A stretch of DNA of 64,000 bases. Source: JAMXLO01 sp963719805. Lineage in GTDB: Bacteria > Pseudomonadota > Alphaproteobacteria > Acetobacterales > Acetobacteraceae. The stretch's first letter is position 1. Every line of letters starts with the position of its first letter. The stretch is from the NCBI GenBank assembly GCA_963719805.1, contig CAVRDF010000008.1:434001-498000 (forward strand), given 5' to 3'. Both the position numbers and the translations under genes were made by a program. Positions 43,387-52,910 of the stretch are shown here, piece after piece. Under the pieces are notes generated by a model, which saw only the letters and a list, made by a program, of their open reading frames with translations, made no database searches and had not been told where the DNA came from.

Positions 43387-45240
43387 TTGCCGGCTTCGGC
43401 GCTATCGCGGCTTGCACTGATATTGCTGACGGTATGGGGGCTGGCGATGGTCCTTCCGTCGTTCTATCGGCTGGTCTGGCCGCTCGCATCGTTCGGTTTG
43501 ACGGTCGATAACAGCGGCGTCGTGGTCGATGTCGTTGGCCCCTTCCATGGCGAGATGGGCAGATCGCCGGCAGAGACAGCCGGAGTGGTCATCGGCGACC
43601 AACTGGATCTCCAGCAGATGAATTGCTGGACTCCGCATAGCACTGCCTGTGCGAGTTTGGTCACGGTTCTCGGTGGATCAGGAGGAATACAGAACACCCT
43701 GCCAGGACGTGAGATCGATCTCGCTTTGCGATCGGGGGCGGGCGAACCGGACAGGACTGTGCATCTTGTCGCGCAGGTCGCAGCGCTTGATCTCGCAGGC
43801 CGATTGGTTCTGCTGGCGGATACCGTTGTCAGCATTCTATCGACCTTGGCGGCCGCCTGGCTGGTATGGGTTCGTCCCAGCCTCGTGACCTGGGGTTTCT
43901 TCTTCTATTTCTTCTGGTTCAATCCAGGACAGACCTACACCTATTACGCCTTACTCCAGTCCTGGCCGCTTCTACTTCTCTGCGGGCAGGCATTGGACGC
44001 CCTCGCGACGGGTGCGGCTTTAGCCGGCTTGCTGATCCTCGCGCTCTACTTTCCCGAATCCGAGCCTGATCTGCGCTGGCGCCGATGGTCCCGCCTAGTC
44101 CCCTTGGTCGGCGCGCTCGCCGTCGTGCTGAGCCTCCTTGCCAGTGCGAATCTCTTCGGCGTCCCAACAGAAGGCGTCGCGATTGCCAATTACCTTTATG
44201 GCTACGCCATCGATGTGACGGTGCTGCTTCTACTTGTCTTCCGCCGCCGCACACTGCACCCCCGGAACGAGCAGCGCATGCGCTGGGTGATCGCCGGTTG
44301 CGCGATCGGCCTGACCAGTTTCATGTTCGCCGAGTTCAGCCAAACAACCGGGTTGCTGCAGAGCTCCATGGGAAAGGCTCCTTCGGAGACGGTACTTGGT
44401 CTGCTGTATCTGGTGCAGGGTGCACTGGCATATTTCGTCTGGACGGCAGTGCGGCAGCAACGTGTTGTCAGCGTTGCAATCCCGCTCCGGCACGGCACGG
44501 TCACAGCCCTGTTGACACTGGCGCTCGCTGTCCCAGTCGTATTCCTGCACGAACGCATCAATGAAGTTCAGGAAGCGGTTCACCTCCCCGACTGGGTTTG
44601 GCCGCTCATCGTTGCTCCGGTCTTATTGATGGTGTTGCAACGACTGCATGAAATCGCAGTGGATCTGGTCGATCATGCATTCAACCGCGCATACCATCGG
44701 GCGCATCACGGCCTCGAGCAAGCGGGCCACGCGCTACTCGCAGCCGACAGCATATCGATGATAGATCGAAGCCTGACCGAAGAGCCGGCGCGCTGGCTGC
44801 GGCTGACGTCCGCAGCAGTGTTCCGCGACATTGACGGCGCAATGCAACTCGCCGGCCCGGCGATCGGTTGGTCCGGCACGGCCGTGAAGCAGTTGATGCC
44901 TGATCTCGACGCACCGGCACTGCAGTGTCTTGTCAGCCGCCAGCCGACCCGCCTGTCACCGCAACAGTGGCGCAGCAATTCCCCGGTCTCTGAACAACAG
45001 TCGCCGTGCCTCGCAGTTCCTGTATTCGGTTCGACAGGCGAGGCCAAAGCCATCGCGTTATTTGGCTCGCACGCCTCTGGCAGCGACATCACACACGATG
45101 AGTCCGAAATGCTGCGCGCACTCGCACTCCAGGCAGGCCGCGGATACGATCGCGTCGAGCTGGAATCGATGCGCCGCGAACTGCAAGAACTGCGATCGCG
45201 GCTGGGCGAACCGATCAAGCCTGCACACCCTCATGCCTAG
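43387..45240 (+). CDS. Multi-TM membrane sensor with PDZ-like N-terminus and C-terminal GAF domain
   Basis: A 617-residue protein. An N-terminal helix is followed by a periplasmic PDZ-like segment (about 35-120, 'AETAGVVIGDQLDLQ'). About eight membrane helices follow (130-430), with aromatic-rich 'GFFFYFFWFNPGQTYTYYAL', then an amphipathic His-rich linker and a C-terminal GAF-like domain (about 450-600). No histidine kinase, cyclase or DNA-binding output domain is present, so it must signal through a partner. TTG 43387 with the preceding GGGG stretch is a weak start choice; ATG 43438 or later would trim the first helix. It lies 95 bp before the sugar importer genes on the same strand. Confidence 0.7.
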   Translation: MPASALSRLALILLTVWGLAMVLPSFYRLVWPLASFGLTVDNSGVVVDVVGPFHGEMGRSPAETAGVVIGDQLDLQQMNCWTPHSTACASLVTVLGGSGGIQNTLPGREIDLALRSGAGEPDRTVHLVAQVAALDLAGRLVLLADTVVSILSTLAAAWLVWVRPSLVTWGFFFYFFWFNPGQTYTYYALLQSWPLLLLCGQALDALATGAALAGLLILALYFPESEPDLRWRRWSRLVPLVGALAVVLSLLASANLFGVPTEGVAIANYLYGYAIDVTVLLLLVFRRRTLHPRNEQRMRWVIAGCAIGLTSFMFAEFSQTTGLLQSSMGKAPSETVLGLLYLVQGALAYFVWTAVRQQRVVSVAIPLRHGTVTALLTLALAVPVVFLHERINEVQEAVHLPDWVWPLIVAPVLLMVLQRLHEIAVDLVDHAFNRAYHRAHHGLEQAGHALLAADSISMIDRSLTEEPARWLRLTSAAVFRDIDGAMQLAGPAIGWSGTAVKQLMPDLDAPALQCLVSRQPTRLSPQQWRSNSPVSEQQSPCLAVPVFGSTGEAKAIALFGSHASGSDITHDESEMLRALALQAGRGYDRVELESMRRELQELRSRLGEPIKPAHPHA

Positions 45241-45335
45241 CGGGCCCATCGAAGCGGGCCGTGCATTGCACCCACGGTAGTTTGATTGCCGCTTGCCCGC
45301 CCGATTGCCTCTAATGCACGCAAAGGGAAGGAACC

Positions 45336-46085
45336 GTGCCGCCTCTCCTCGAGATCGAAGGCCTGCACAAGAGCTTTGGGCCGATCAGTGTGCTGCGTGG
45401 CGTCGACCTGACACTCGACGCCGGGGAGGTGCTTGCGCTGGTCGGTGACAACGGCGCCGGCAAGACGACGGTCATCAAGCACATCGCTGGCATCTATCGC
45501 CCTGATGCCGGCGAAATACGCCTGCAAGGCCGGCCAATACCGCGCGATTCACCGCGCGAGGTACGCCGCATGGGTGTCGAGACTGTGTATCAGGATCTGG
45601 CATTGGCCGACGACTTATCGGTCGGGGCCAACATCTTTCTCGGCCGGGAACCGGTACGGAGGCTACTTGGCTTTCTGCCGATTATCGATAAGCCCCGGAT
45701 CCGCAGCGAAACCCAGGCACTGCTCTCACGGATTGACAGCCGCGTTCCACCCGGCGTGCGAACTGTATCGCGGCTCTCCGGCGGTCAGCGGCAGGCGGTA
45801 TCGATCGCACGAGCGCTCTACTGGCAGGCCAAGGTCGTGGTGATGGATGAGCCCACGGCCGCTCTGGCAGCCATGGAACGCGAGCATGTCATTCAGCTAG
45901 CCCGCCGTCTCGCCATCGAAGGCGCCGGCGTCATCTACATTGGCCACAACCTGATCGAGATCCTCGAAGTGGCAGATCGGATCGCGGTGATGTATCGCGG
46001 CCGCATTGTTCACGTGACGCGTGCCAGTGACAGCAACCAGCAGGAGCTGATCAAGTACATGACGGGATTCATCGGTTCGGCTTGA
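45336..46085 (+). CDS. Sugar ABC importer 1, ATP-binding protein (single NBD)
   Basis: A 249-residue ATPase of the CUT2 (ribose/fructose-type) class. Walker A 'GDNGAGKTTVIKH', Q-loop in 'VYQDLAL', signature 'LSGGQRQAV', Walker B 'VVVMDEPTAAL' and switch 'IGHN' are all intact. It has a single nucleotide-binding domain like FrcA, not the double form of RbsA, so it would act as a dimer. The GTG start follows AAGGGAAGG. It lies 21 bp before its binding-protein gene. Confidence 0.93.
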   Translation: MPPLLEIEGLHKSFGPISVLRGVDLTLDAGEVLALVGDNGAGKTTVIKHIAGIYRPDAGEIRLQGRPIPRDSPREVRRMGVETVYQDLALADDLSVGANIFLGREPVRRLLGFLPIIDKPRIRSETQALLSRIDSRVPPGVRTVSRLSGGQRQAVSIARALYWQAKVVVMDEPTAALAAMEREHVIQLARRLAIEGAGVIYIGHNLIEILEVADRIAVMYRGRIVHVTRASDSNQQELIKYMTGFIGSA

Positions 46086-46106
46086 ACAACAATACAGGAG
46101 GAACGC

Positions 46107-47108
46107 ATGACAATCGGCAGACTGACTGCGGCCACCGCGTTTGGCGTATTCGCATTGCAGGGCGTTGTACCTTCCCAGGCCGCTGACTTTTCCAGCGCCA
46201 AGATCGTCGTCATCGTCAAGGCCACAACGTCGCAGTTCTGGGCAACCGTGTTCGACGGTGCCGACGCCGCCGCAAAAAATCTGGGCGTGCAGGTCTCCAA
46301 GCTCGGCACCACGGCGGAGACCGACGTGGCCGGCGAGGTTTCCATCATGGAGAACGCCATCTCGTCAAAGCCCACGGCAATCGTCGTCGCGGCGACCAAT
46401 GCCGCGGCACTCGCACATCCCATCGAACAGGCGACTGCCGCCGGGATCCCGGTCATCGTCATCGACTCCAGTGCCAATACCGACAAGTACGTGACGTTCC
46501 TTGCCACCAACAACGAAACTGGCGGCGAAAAGGCGGCGGACGAGCTGGCGACTTGCGTAAAGGCGCGCACCGGCAAGGCGCAAGGCAATGTCGCCTATCT
46601 GACAGCACTGGCGGGCGCGCAATCGCTGAACGACCGCGACAAGGGCTTCGTCGAACGCCTCAAGACTTATCCTGATCTCAAGATCGTCGAGCATCGCACC
46701 GGCAACAACGATCCGGCGCGCGCCTTGTCCGACGCCGAGGACGTGCTGACCCGGCATCCCGACCTAGTTGGCATATTCGCCGATAACGAGGTGGAAGGTG
46801 ATGGTGCCGGCGCCGCGATCACCGAAAAATCCCTGGGCGACAAGTTATGTGCCGTTGCGTTTGATACGTCCGATCAGGAGGTTGCCTTCGTGCGTAAGGG
46901 AGCACTCGACGGACTGATCGTGCAGAACCCGTTCATGATGGGCTATGCAGGTGTCTGGTACGGTCTCGCAGCCTCTCATGGTGTGGTGTTCCCGCATTAT
47001 GTCGATTCTGGTGTGCAGGTGGTAACCAAGGCAAACATCGAAAGTCCCGCGATGGCGGGCCTGCTAAACCCCAAGAAGTATCAATTGACGCCGTACCTTG
47101 GTCAGTGA
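46107..47108 (+). CDS. Sugar ABC importer 1, periplasmic binding protein
   Basis: A 333-residue type I periplasmic binding protein (RbsB/PBP1 fold). A Sec-type signal peptide ends near 'PSQAA'. The first lobe 'KIVVIVKATTSQFWATVFDGA' and 'NAISSKPTAIVVAATNAAAL', and the hinge 'HPDLVGIFADNEVEGDGAG', are typical of pentose/hexose binders. A CAGGAGG ribosome site is present. The stop overlaps the permease start (TGATG). The specific sugar is unknown. Confidence 0.92.
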   Translation: MTIGRLTAATAFGVFALQGVVPSQAADFSSAKIVVIVKATTSQFWATVFDGADAAAKNLGVQVSKLGTTAETDVAGEVSIMENAISSKPTAIVVAATNAAALAHPIEQATAAGIPVIVIDSSANTDKYVTFLATNNETGGEKAADELATCVKARTGKAQGNVAYLTALAGAQSLNDRDKGFVERLKTYPDLKIVEHRTGNNDPARALSDAEDVLTRHPDLVGIFADNEVEGDGAGAAITEKSLGDKLCAVAFDTSDQEVAFVRKGALDGLIVQNPFMMGYAGVWYGLAASHGVVFPHYVDSGVQVVTKANIESPAMAGLLNPKKYQLTPYLGQ

Positions 47109-48112
47109 TGCCGGTTGCTGCCCAAATCGCTAAGTCTGGCTCCGCAAGGCACGAAAGGTGGACGGTAAGGCTGCGCCATCATCTCCCGTTGGAAACCTGG
47201 GTGGCGGCGTGCACCATCGCACTCTGGCTGCTGCTGGCGTTTGGCTCGCCCTATTTCCTGACTCGCGGCAACCTCTTCAATATCATGCGCCAGGTCTCGA
47301 CCGACGCCATCATCGCGTACGGCGAGCTGTTCGCCATCATCCTGGCCGGTATCGACCTGTCGGTTGGCGCGGTGGCGGGCCTCACCGGCGTGGTGTTCGC
47401 GATGATGCTCGCCAGCGGGGTCAACATCGGCATTGCTATCGCCGGCGCGCTCATCCTTGGGCTGTGCATCGGGCTGGTGAACGGCCTTGCCATCGACCGC
47501 CTCGGCATCCCGCCCTTCATTGTCACTCTCGCCGGCCTGCAAGGGTTCCGTGGGCTGACGCTGTTGGTATCGGGCGGCATGACGATAGCGGGAATGCCTG
47601 ATGCGTTGGGCCTTGTGGCGAATACGTCGGTTCTCGGCATCCCGACGATGTTCGTCATCATGCTGTTGTTTGGCGGTGCCTCGCAGTTTATGCTGAGCTT
47701 CACGCGCCTCGGCCGCTACATGTACGCCATTGGCAGCAACGCCGAGGCGGCGCGCCGCGTTGGCATCAACGTGACCGGCGTGACCCTGGTCGCGTACAGT
47801 CTTGCCGCGGTGTTCGCGACAGTCAGCGGCATGATGCTCGTGGCAAGGTTGACCATGGGCAATCCCAATGCGGGCACTGGCGCCGAACTGCAGGCGATCG
47901 CCGCCGCCGTGGTGGGCGGCGCGAGCTTGTTCGGCGGTCGCGGCACCATCGTTGGCTGCTTCATCGGATCGATACTGTTCACCACCATCGGCAACGGGGC
48001 CAACCTGCTCGGCGTGAATTCCTTCTGGCAGATGGTGCTCGAGGGACTGTTGATCGCCGGCGTGGTGTATTTGGACAACATGCAGAAGCGCCGGCAGACC
48101 GGCCATCGGTGA
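47108..48112 (+). CDS. Sugar ABC importer 1, permease
   Basis: A 334-residue BPD_transp_2-type permease (RbsC/FrcC class) with about nine membrane helices. Family marks are 'FAIILAGIDLSVGAVAGL', 'PPFIVTLAGLQGFRGLTLLV', 'YAIGSNAEAARRVGINV' (the EAA-like coupling loop) and 'VVGGASLFGGRGTIVG'. The ATG overlaps the binding-protein stop as TGATG, implying translational coupling; a GTG three bases earlier is an alternative start. It ends 16 bp from the convergent importer 2 permease gene. Confidence 0.92.
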   Translation: MPVAAQIAKSGSARHERWTVRLRHHLPLETWVAACTIALWLLLAFGSPYFLTRGNLFNIMRQVSTDAIIAYGELFAIILAGIDLSVGAVAGLTGVVFAMMLASGVNIGIAIAGALILGLCIGLVNGLAIDRLGIPPFIVTLAGLQGFRGLTLLVSGGMTIAGMPDALGLVANTSVLGIPTMFVIMLLFGGASQFMLSFTRLGRYMYAIGSNAEAARRVGINVTGVTLVAYSLAAVFATVSGMMLVARLTMGNPNAGTGAELQAIAAAVVGGASLFGGRGTIVGCFIGSILFTTIGNGANLLGVNSFWQMVLEGLLIAGVVYLDNMQKRRQTGHR

Positions 48113-48127
48113 GCGCACAATGGCAGC

Positions 48128-49066
48128 TTACTGTTCCACGTCCTGCCGCCCGTACGTGAGCAGCAACACCAGGATGACCGCACCATAGGTGATGCTGCGG
48201 CCATATTCAGGCATGTTCATCGCCATCAGCACGGAGACCAGCGCCACCAGGCTGATCGCGCCTGCGACGACGCCGATATAGTTGCCGCGGCCGCCGAGAA
48301 TATACACGCCGCCAATGACCACCGCCGCGATCGACTGGAACAGGTAGGGATCGCCCATGCCAAGCGATGCCTGTCCGCCGAACCCGACCAGCGCGATCCC
48401 GGCCAGCGCCGAAAACACACCACTCAGCATATACAACCCGACCGTTGTCGCACGGACATTGACAGCCGACAGATAGCTGGCGCGGGCGTTGTTGCCGATG
48501 GCATAGGCCGCCCGACCGAAGCGCGTGAAGCTGAGCCCGAATGAAACCAACAGAGCGATCACCAGCCACACCATCAGCATCGATGGCACGCCCAACAACC
48601 GGCCATGCACGGCTGCCTGGATGATTGGCGGTGCATAGGACGCACACGACACGCAGGTCATTCCGGCCGACAATCCGAGGGTAAGCCCCTCCATGATGCC
48701 GTTCATCGCCAAGGTCATGACCACGGCCGGGACCCCGAACACTGCGACGCCGATGCCGTTTGCCGCGCCCACCAACGCGCCCATCCCGAGCGTCAGCACC
48801 ATTCCGACCGCCGCGCGGCTGTTCTGACCCAGTGAACTCGTCACCATCAGGATCGCTGCCGCATTCAGGATCCATGGCACCGACAGGTCGATGCCGCCGA
48901 TGAGCACGACAAATGTCTGGCCCGCCGCGACAAGGCCAACGAACGACGCGACCACCAGCACAGAAGCAATGCTGTCCATGCTGGCAAAACCCGGACGCAC
49001 CGCAGCGCCGACAGCGAACAACAGGATCGCCGCAATCCAGGCATACAGGATACGACGGCGCTCCAT
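48128..49066 (-). CDS. Sugar ABC importer 2, permease B
   Basis: A 312-residue BPD_transp_2 permease. It has 'VVLIGGIDLSVPWILNAA', 'PAVVMTLAMNGIMEGLTLGL', 'YAIGNNARASYLSAVNV' and 'VVIGGVYILGGRGNYIG'. It is the last gene of a four-gene minus-strand operon. Its ATG overlaps the stop of permease A by one base (TGATG on the coding strand). Two different permeases in one operon suggest a heterodimeric pore. Confidence 0.92.
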   Translation of the reverse strand: MERRRILYAWIAAILLFAVGAAVRPGFASMDSIASVLVVASFVGLVAAGQTFVVLIGGIDLSVPWILNAAAILMVTSSLGQNSRAAVGMVLTLGMGALVGAANGIGVAVFGVPAVVMTLAMNGIMEGLTLGLSAGMTCVSCASYAPPIIQAAVHGRLLGVPSMLMVWLVIALLVSFGLSFTRFGRAAYAIGNNARASYLSAVNVRATTVGLYMLSGVFSALAGIALVGFGGQASLGMGDPYLFQSIAAVVIGGVYILGGRGNYIGVVAGAISLVALVSVLMAMNMPEYGRSITYGAVILVLLLTYGRQDVEQ

Positions 49067-50049
49067 CAGCTTCTCCGGCGGATCAGCCAGCCAGTCCCAC
49101 TTGTCAGCAGGACCGCGGCGACGAGGAACAGGCCTTCGTAAAAGGCCTGGTACAGCGGATCGATATGCGCGAAGAACAGGATGTTGACGATGATGTTGAT
49201 GACGAAGGCACCACAGATCGCACCCACGCCACTGCCGCGGCCACCAAACAAGCTGACGCCACCCAAAACCACTGCAACGATCGAAGTCAGGGTGAACCCA
49301 TTTCCCGTCGTCGCATCGCCTGCCGTCGCGGTCGCCGCCAGGAACAGGCCCGCCGCAGCCGACAATACGCCGGCCAGGACATAGGCCAATACCTTGGTTC
49401 GGCGAACTGCTATTCCATGTGCCTCCGCCGACAATTCGTCATTGCCGATCGCGTAGATCGAAATGCCGGTACGCGTGCGCCTGAAGACGAGCCATAGTAC
49501 GACAAGCAGCAACACATAGACCAGAGACAGCGGGCTATTCTGGTTGGCGAGCACATCTGTATAAACGGGCGGTATCTGCCCACCCGGCTGCGGCAGCACC
49601 CGGATCGCCAGTCCCTGAAAGATCGACAGCGTCGCCAGTGTCACCAGGATCGGCTGCAGCCGCCCGACCGCCACTAGCAGGCCATTGGCCAATCCGCAGA
49701 CACCACCGACAACCAGGATAAGGATTGACCAGCCGGCCATGTTCGCGGGTGAGTCAGCCAGACAGATTGCCGCGAGTGCATTGGTCAGATCGATCACGCC
49801 ACCGACCGAAAGGTCGATGCCGCGCGTCAGCACGACAAATGTCTGCGCCAATCCAGCCAGCACCAGCGGCATGGTGTTGTTAACCGTGGAGGTGACTTCA
49901 AAAACGCCAGGCAGCGCTTGCTGTTGCGCGTAGTAAAGCACGCAATAGATGACGATGACGGCCATCACCATCAGCACCGCCAGCACCAGGCCGACATTCT
50001 GGGTCAGGAAATGCGCCCAGAGCGGGCGGCGGTTGACCGGGCTTGGCAC
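49066..50049 (-). CDS. Sugar ABC importer 2, permease A
   Basis: A 327-residue BPD_transp_2 permease with 'VVLTRGIDLSVGGVIDLT', 'QPILVTLATLSIFQGLAIRV', 'YAIGNDELSAEAHGIAV' and 'VVLGGVSLFGGRGSGVG'. The GTG start lies directly after the ATPase stop, about one base apart. A long N-terminal membrane hairpin (about 18-60) precedes the family core. It should pair with permease B. Confidence 0.92.
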   Translation of the reverse strand: MPSPVNRRPLWAHFLTQNVGLVLAVLMVMAVIVIYCVLYYAQQQALPGVFEVTSTVNNTMPLVLAGLAQTFVVLTRGIDLSVGGVIDLTNALAAICLADSPANMAGWSILILVVGGVCGLANGLLVAVGRLQPILVTLATLSIFQGLAIRVLPQPGGQIPPVYTDVLANQNSPLSLVYVLLLVVLWLVFRRTRTGISIYAIGNDELSAEAHGIAVRRTKVLAYVLAGVLSAAAGLFLAATATAGDATTGNGFTLTSIVAVVLGGVSLFGGRGSGVGAICGAFVINIIVNILFFAHIDPLYQAFYEGLFLVAAVLLTSGTGWLIRRRS

Positions 50050-50050
50050 C

Positions 50051-51559
50051 TCAGGCCGCGAGTCGGTCCCGCACCGCCGCGGTCACGATGTCCGCTGCAG
50101 TAATATCAGGGGCAGCAAGCTCGGCGGCAATGGCGCCTTCACGCATCACCAGGACCCTGTGGCACAGATGCGCCAGCTCTTCCGCATCGCTCGAATAGAA
50201 CAGGATCGATCGGCCGGCTTCCGCCAGCTGCATCATCAGTTCATAGAGTTCATGCTTGGTCGCGACATCCACGCCACGTGTCACGTCGTAGAACAACAGG
50301 ATGTTCGGCTCTGCCAGCAGCCAGCGGCCGACCAGGACCTTCTGCTGATTGCCGCCGCTCAACGAGCCGGCGGGACTGCCGATGCTCGCCATCCTGACCT
50401 TCAGCCGCTCTGCTATTTGCTGCGCGGCACGCCTTTCCTTGCGCCGGCGCAGCACCCCCAGCAGCGAGATGCGGCGAAGGATCGCCAACGAGAGATTCTC
50501 GCGAATGCTCATGCCGAGCATCAGGCCCTCGGTCTTGCGATCCTCCGGCACCAGTGCGACGCCGACACGCCTGCGCACCGCATGACGTGGCGACCGGATG
50601 CGCACTGCTCGCCCATCTATTTCGACAGTCCCGCCGGTAACGCGTTCGGCGCCGAACAACATGAAGAACAGTTCGCGATGACCATGGCCGGCAAGGCCAC
50701 CTATTCCCAGAACCTCGCCCCGCCGGAGTGTGAACGAAACTTCACGGACACGAGCACCCGTCAGGTCCTTCACGGTCAGCGCAGGCGTCGACGGTGCGCG
50801 TGCCGGCAACGCAGGATAGAGCGTCTCGATCCGCTCGCCGGTCATCAGAGTGACAGCCTCGGTCTCGCTCAGTTCGGTGAACGTGCCGACGTGACGGCCG
50901 TTGCGGAAGACCGTGATGCGGCTCGCGATGCTGCTGATTTCGCTCCAGCGATGCGATGTGAAGATCACGCAGCAGCCATTGCGCCGCACCGCCGCGATCT
51001 GTGCGAAAAGCCAGTTGACCTCGTGCTCGACCAGCGACGACGTCGGCTCGTCGAGGAAGAGTATTTCCGAGGTATGCGATAGCGCCCGGACGATTTCCAC
51101 GATCTGCCGCTGCGCCAGTGACAGATCCTCCACCAATGCCAACGGATCAATCGACTCGATCCGCGCTGCGGCCAGCATCTCCTCCGCTTGCGCCGCCATC
51201 TTTGATCGGCCGACCAGGCCGAGCGCGGTGCGAGGTTCACGTCCGAGCAGCAGATTCTCTGCGACCGTCATCCCTGGCAGCAGAGTCAGTTCCTGGAAGA
51301 CGGTCCACGTGCCCAGCGCGTGCGCATCGCTCGGATTGTTGAGAACAACGTCACGTCCATTCAAACGAAACTGCCCTGAATCAGGGCGCAGGCGGCCACC
51401 GAGTATTTTGATCAGCGTACTCTTGCCGGCACCATTCTCGCCAACCAGCGCATGCACCTCTCCCGCATTGGCGGCAAACGCCGCGTCATCGAGTGCTCGA
51501 ACACCGCCAAACGACTTGCTGATCCCGACTGCTTCGACCGCAGACGTTCCTGCGATCAT
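50051..51559 (-). CDS. Sugar ABC importer 2, double-NBD ATP-binding protein (RbsA type)
   Basis: A 502-residue protein with two fused nucleotide-binding domains. NBD1 has Walker A 'GENGAGKSTLIK', a diverged signature 'LSLAQRQIVE' and Walker B 'ILFLDEPTSSL'. NBD2 has a degenerate Walker A 'GIGGLAGHGHREL', as is usual in RbsA, a good signature 'LSGGNQQKV', but a Walker B reading 'LLFYDVTRGVD' where LDEPTRGVD is standard. NBD1 therefore probably carries most ATP hydrolysis. The ATG at 51559 overlaps the binding-protein stop (ATGA); a longer open frame upstream lies inside that gene. Confidence 0.92.
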   Translation of the reverse strand: MIAGTSAVEAVGISKSFGGVRALDDAAFAANAGEVHALVGENGAGKSTLIKILGGRLRPDSGQFRLNGRDVVLNNPSDAHALGTWTVFQELTLLPGMTVAENLLLGREPRTALGLVGRSKMAAQAEEMLAAARIESIDPLALVEDLSLAQRQIVEIVRALSHTSEILFLDEPTSSLVEHEVNWLFAQIAAVRRNGCCVIFTSHRWSEISSIASRITVFRNGRHVGTFTELSETEAVTLMTGERIETLYPALPARAPSTPALTVKDLTGARVREVSFTLRRGEVLGIGGLAGHGHRELFFMLFGAERVTGGTVEIDGRAVRIRSPRHAVRRRVGVALVPEDRKTEGLMLGMSIRENLSLAILRRISLLGVLRRRKERRAAQQIAERLKVRMASIGSPAGSLSGGNQQKVLVGRWLLAEPNILLFYDVTRGVDVATKHELYELMMQLAEAGRSILFYSSDAEELAHLCHRVLVMREGAIAAELAAPDITAADIVTAAVRDRLAA

Positions 51560-52644
51560 ACGCTCGGCAGCTTCACATCGAGCTTGCCTGAGCAGGATTT
51601 GCCGTCCAGCGCCGCTTCCACACACAGCTTGACCACGGCGTCGGGACCGGAATCGGTGAAGTCGGCGAAGAAACTGTCCGGTAGATCCGGGAACACGGTC
51701 TCGCCGACCTTGACAGTGTCGTTGGTCACGAAGGGAAACGGTATCGTCACGTCCTTGCGCGGATGATTCTCGTGCAGAATGCGCCGCGCCAGCTCCAGCG
51801 CGACGACAGACAGGAACGGAGGCTGGCCAATCGAGATGCCATCAACCTTGTGTCCGTCATAACCGATCATGAATTTGCGGAATCCGTTCTCGGCTTCGCC
51901 CGCCGTCGGCGGCAGTGCGCGGTTGGCGGAGATGAACGCCTTCAGCACACCATCGGTGCCGCCCTGACACCATATCCCGTCAATCTGCGGCAGCGACGGC
52001 AGCACGGCCGAGGTGTTGCGTTCCGCAGTCGCTGAATCCCACATGCCGGTGAAGCGATTGACAACCTTGATGCCGGGGTTCTGCGCCCAAACACTGTCGG
52101 CACCCTTGTTGCGATCCTGGTCCACCGACGTGCCGGCAACACCTGTCACCATGATGACATTGCCCTTGCCGCCAATCTTCTTCGCCAGCCAGTCAGCCAT
52201 GCGCCGGCCAAAATCCAGCTGATCGGTGTTCACCTTCAGCGCGTTGGGAGCGGTGACGATGTTGTCGAACGACACCACCAGGATACCGCGGGAGTTGGCC
52301 TGGGTCAGGATGCCGTTCAGTCCGGTCGGCGAAGCAGCATTGACCACGATCGCATCGACCCGCTCCGCGATCAGATTGGTCAACTGCTGCGACTGCTTGC
52401 TGACGTCATTGCCTGAATTGAACCAGGTTCCATCCACTTCCGACTTATAGGGTTCCATCGACAGAGCTGCCTTGAAGACGTTCTCCATCTCGATGCGCCA
52501 TTTGTTGCCGATATAGGAGTTGGAGAGCGCGATCTTGACCTTCTTGCCCGACGGCGCAGCTCGTACAATCGATGGAGCCGTCAGTGCAGCAGCAGCAAGT
52601 CCCGTGCCACCGATACGTAGCACGCCACGGCGCGTTGGATGCAT
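51556..52644 (-). CDS. Sugar ABC importer 2, periplasmic binding protein
   Basis: A 362-residue type I binding protein. The signal 'MHPTRRGVLRIGGTGLAAAAL' with a twin arginine suggests Tat export, unlike importer 1. The core has 'KVKIALSNSYIGNKWRIEM', 'LIAERVDAIVVNAASPTGL' and 'GIWCQGGTDGVLKAF'. A GGGAGGAG ribosome site supports ATG 52644. The mature protein has three Cys, two in the C-terminal 'KLCVEAALDGKSCSG', perhaps a disulfide. First gene of the four-gene operon. Confidence 0.92.
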   Translation of the reverse strand: MHPTRRGVLRIGGTGLAAAALTAPSIVRAAPSGKKVKIALSNSYIGNKWRIEMENVFKAALSMEPYKSEVDGTWFNSGNDVSKQSQQLTNLIAERVDAIVVNAASPTGLNGILTQANSRGILVVSFDNIVTAPNALKVNTDQLDFGRRMADWLAKKIGGKGNVIMVTGVAGTSVDQDRNKGADSVWAQNPGIKVVNRFTGMWDSATAERNTSAVLPSLPQIDGIWCQGGTDGVLKAFISANRALPPTAGEAENGFRKFMIGYDGHKVDGISIGQPPFLSVVALELARRILHENHPRKDVTIPFPFVTNDTVKVGETVFPDLPDSFFADFTDSGPDAVVKLCVEAALDGKSCSGKLDVKLPSV

Positions 52645-52666
52645 CTTCTCCTCCCTCAATTCTGTA

Positions 52667-52684
52667 GCGGTGCCATAACACCGC
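52667..52684. promoter_or_regulatory. GCGGTG-CCATAA-CACCGC hairpin in the divergent importer 2/3 promoter region
   Basis: A perfect 6-bp inverted repeat with a 6-base spacer lies 23 bp before the importer 2 binding-protein start, within the 266-bp gap that must hold the promoters of both importers. It could be an operator or a 5' leader hairpin. Confidence 0.4.
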
Positions 52685-52910
52685 AGTCCTGGCGTTCCAT
52701 GCAAGGCATCGGACAGCCGGAAGATCGCACTCTGTACTACGTCAGGCGCAATGCAGCCCAGGCGTAGATCACAATATGGCGATCAATGTTATGCCACCGA
52801 TACCGTAGCGAGAAGCCGGCAATTGCCAATGGCTACGTCGCCCAGACCGGTTGCCTCGCATCGCGTCGCGCGATTACTGTCGCCGAAACCACGGACGGGA
52901 GGATGCGGTA

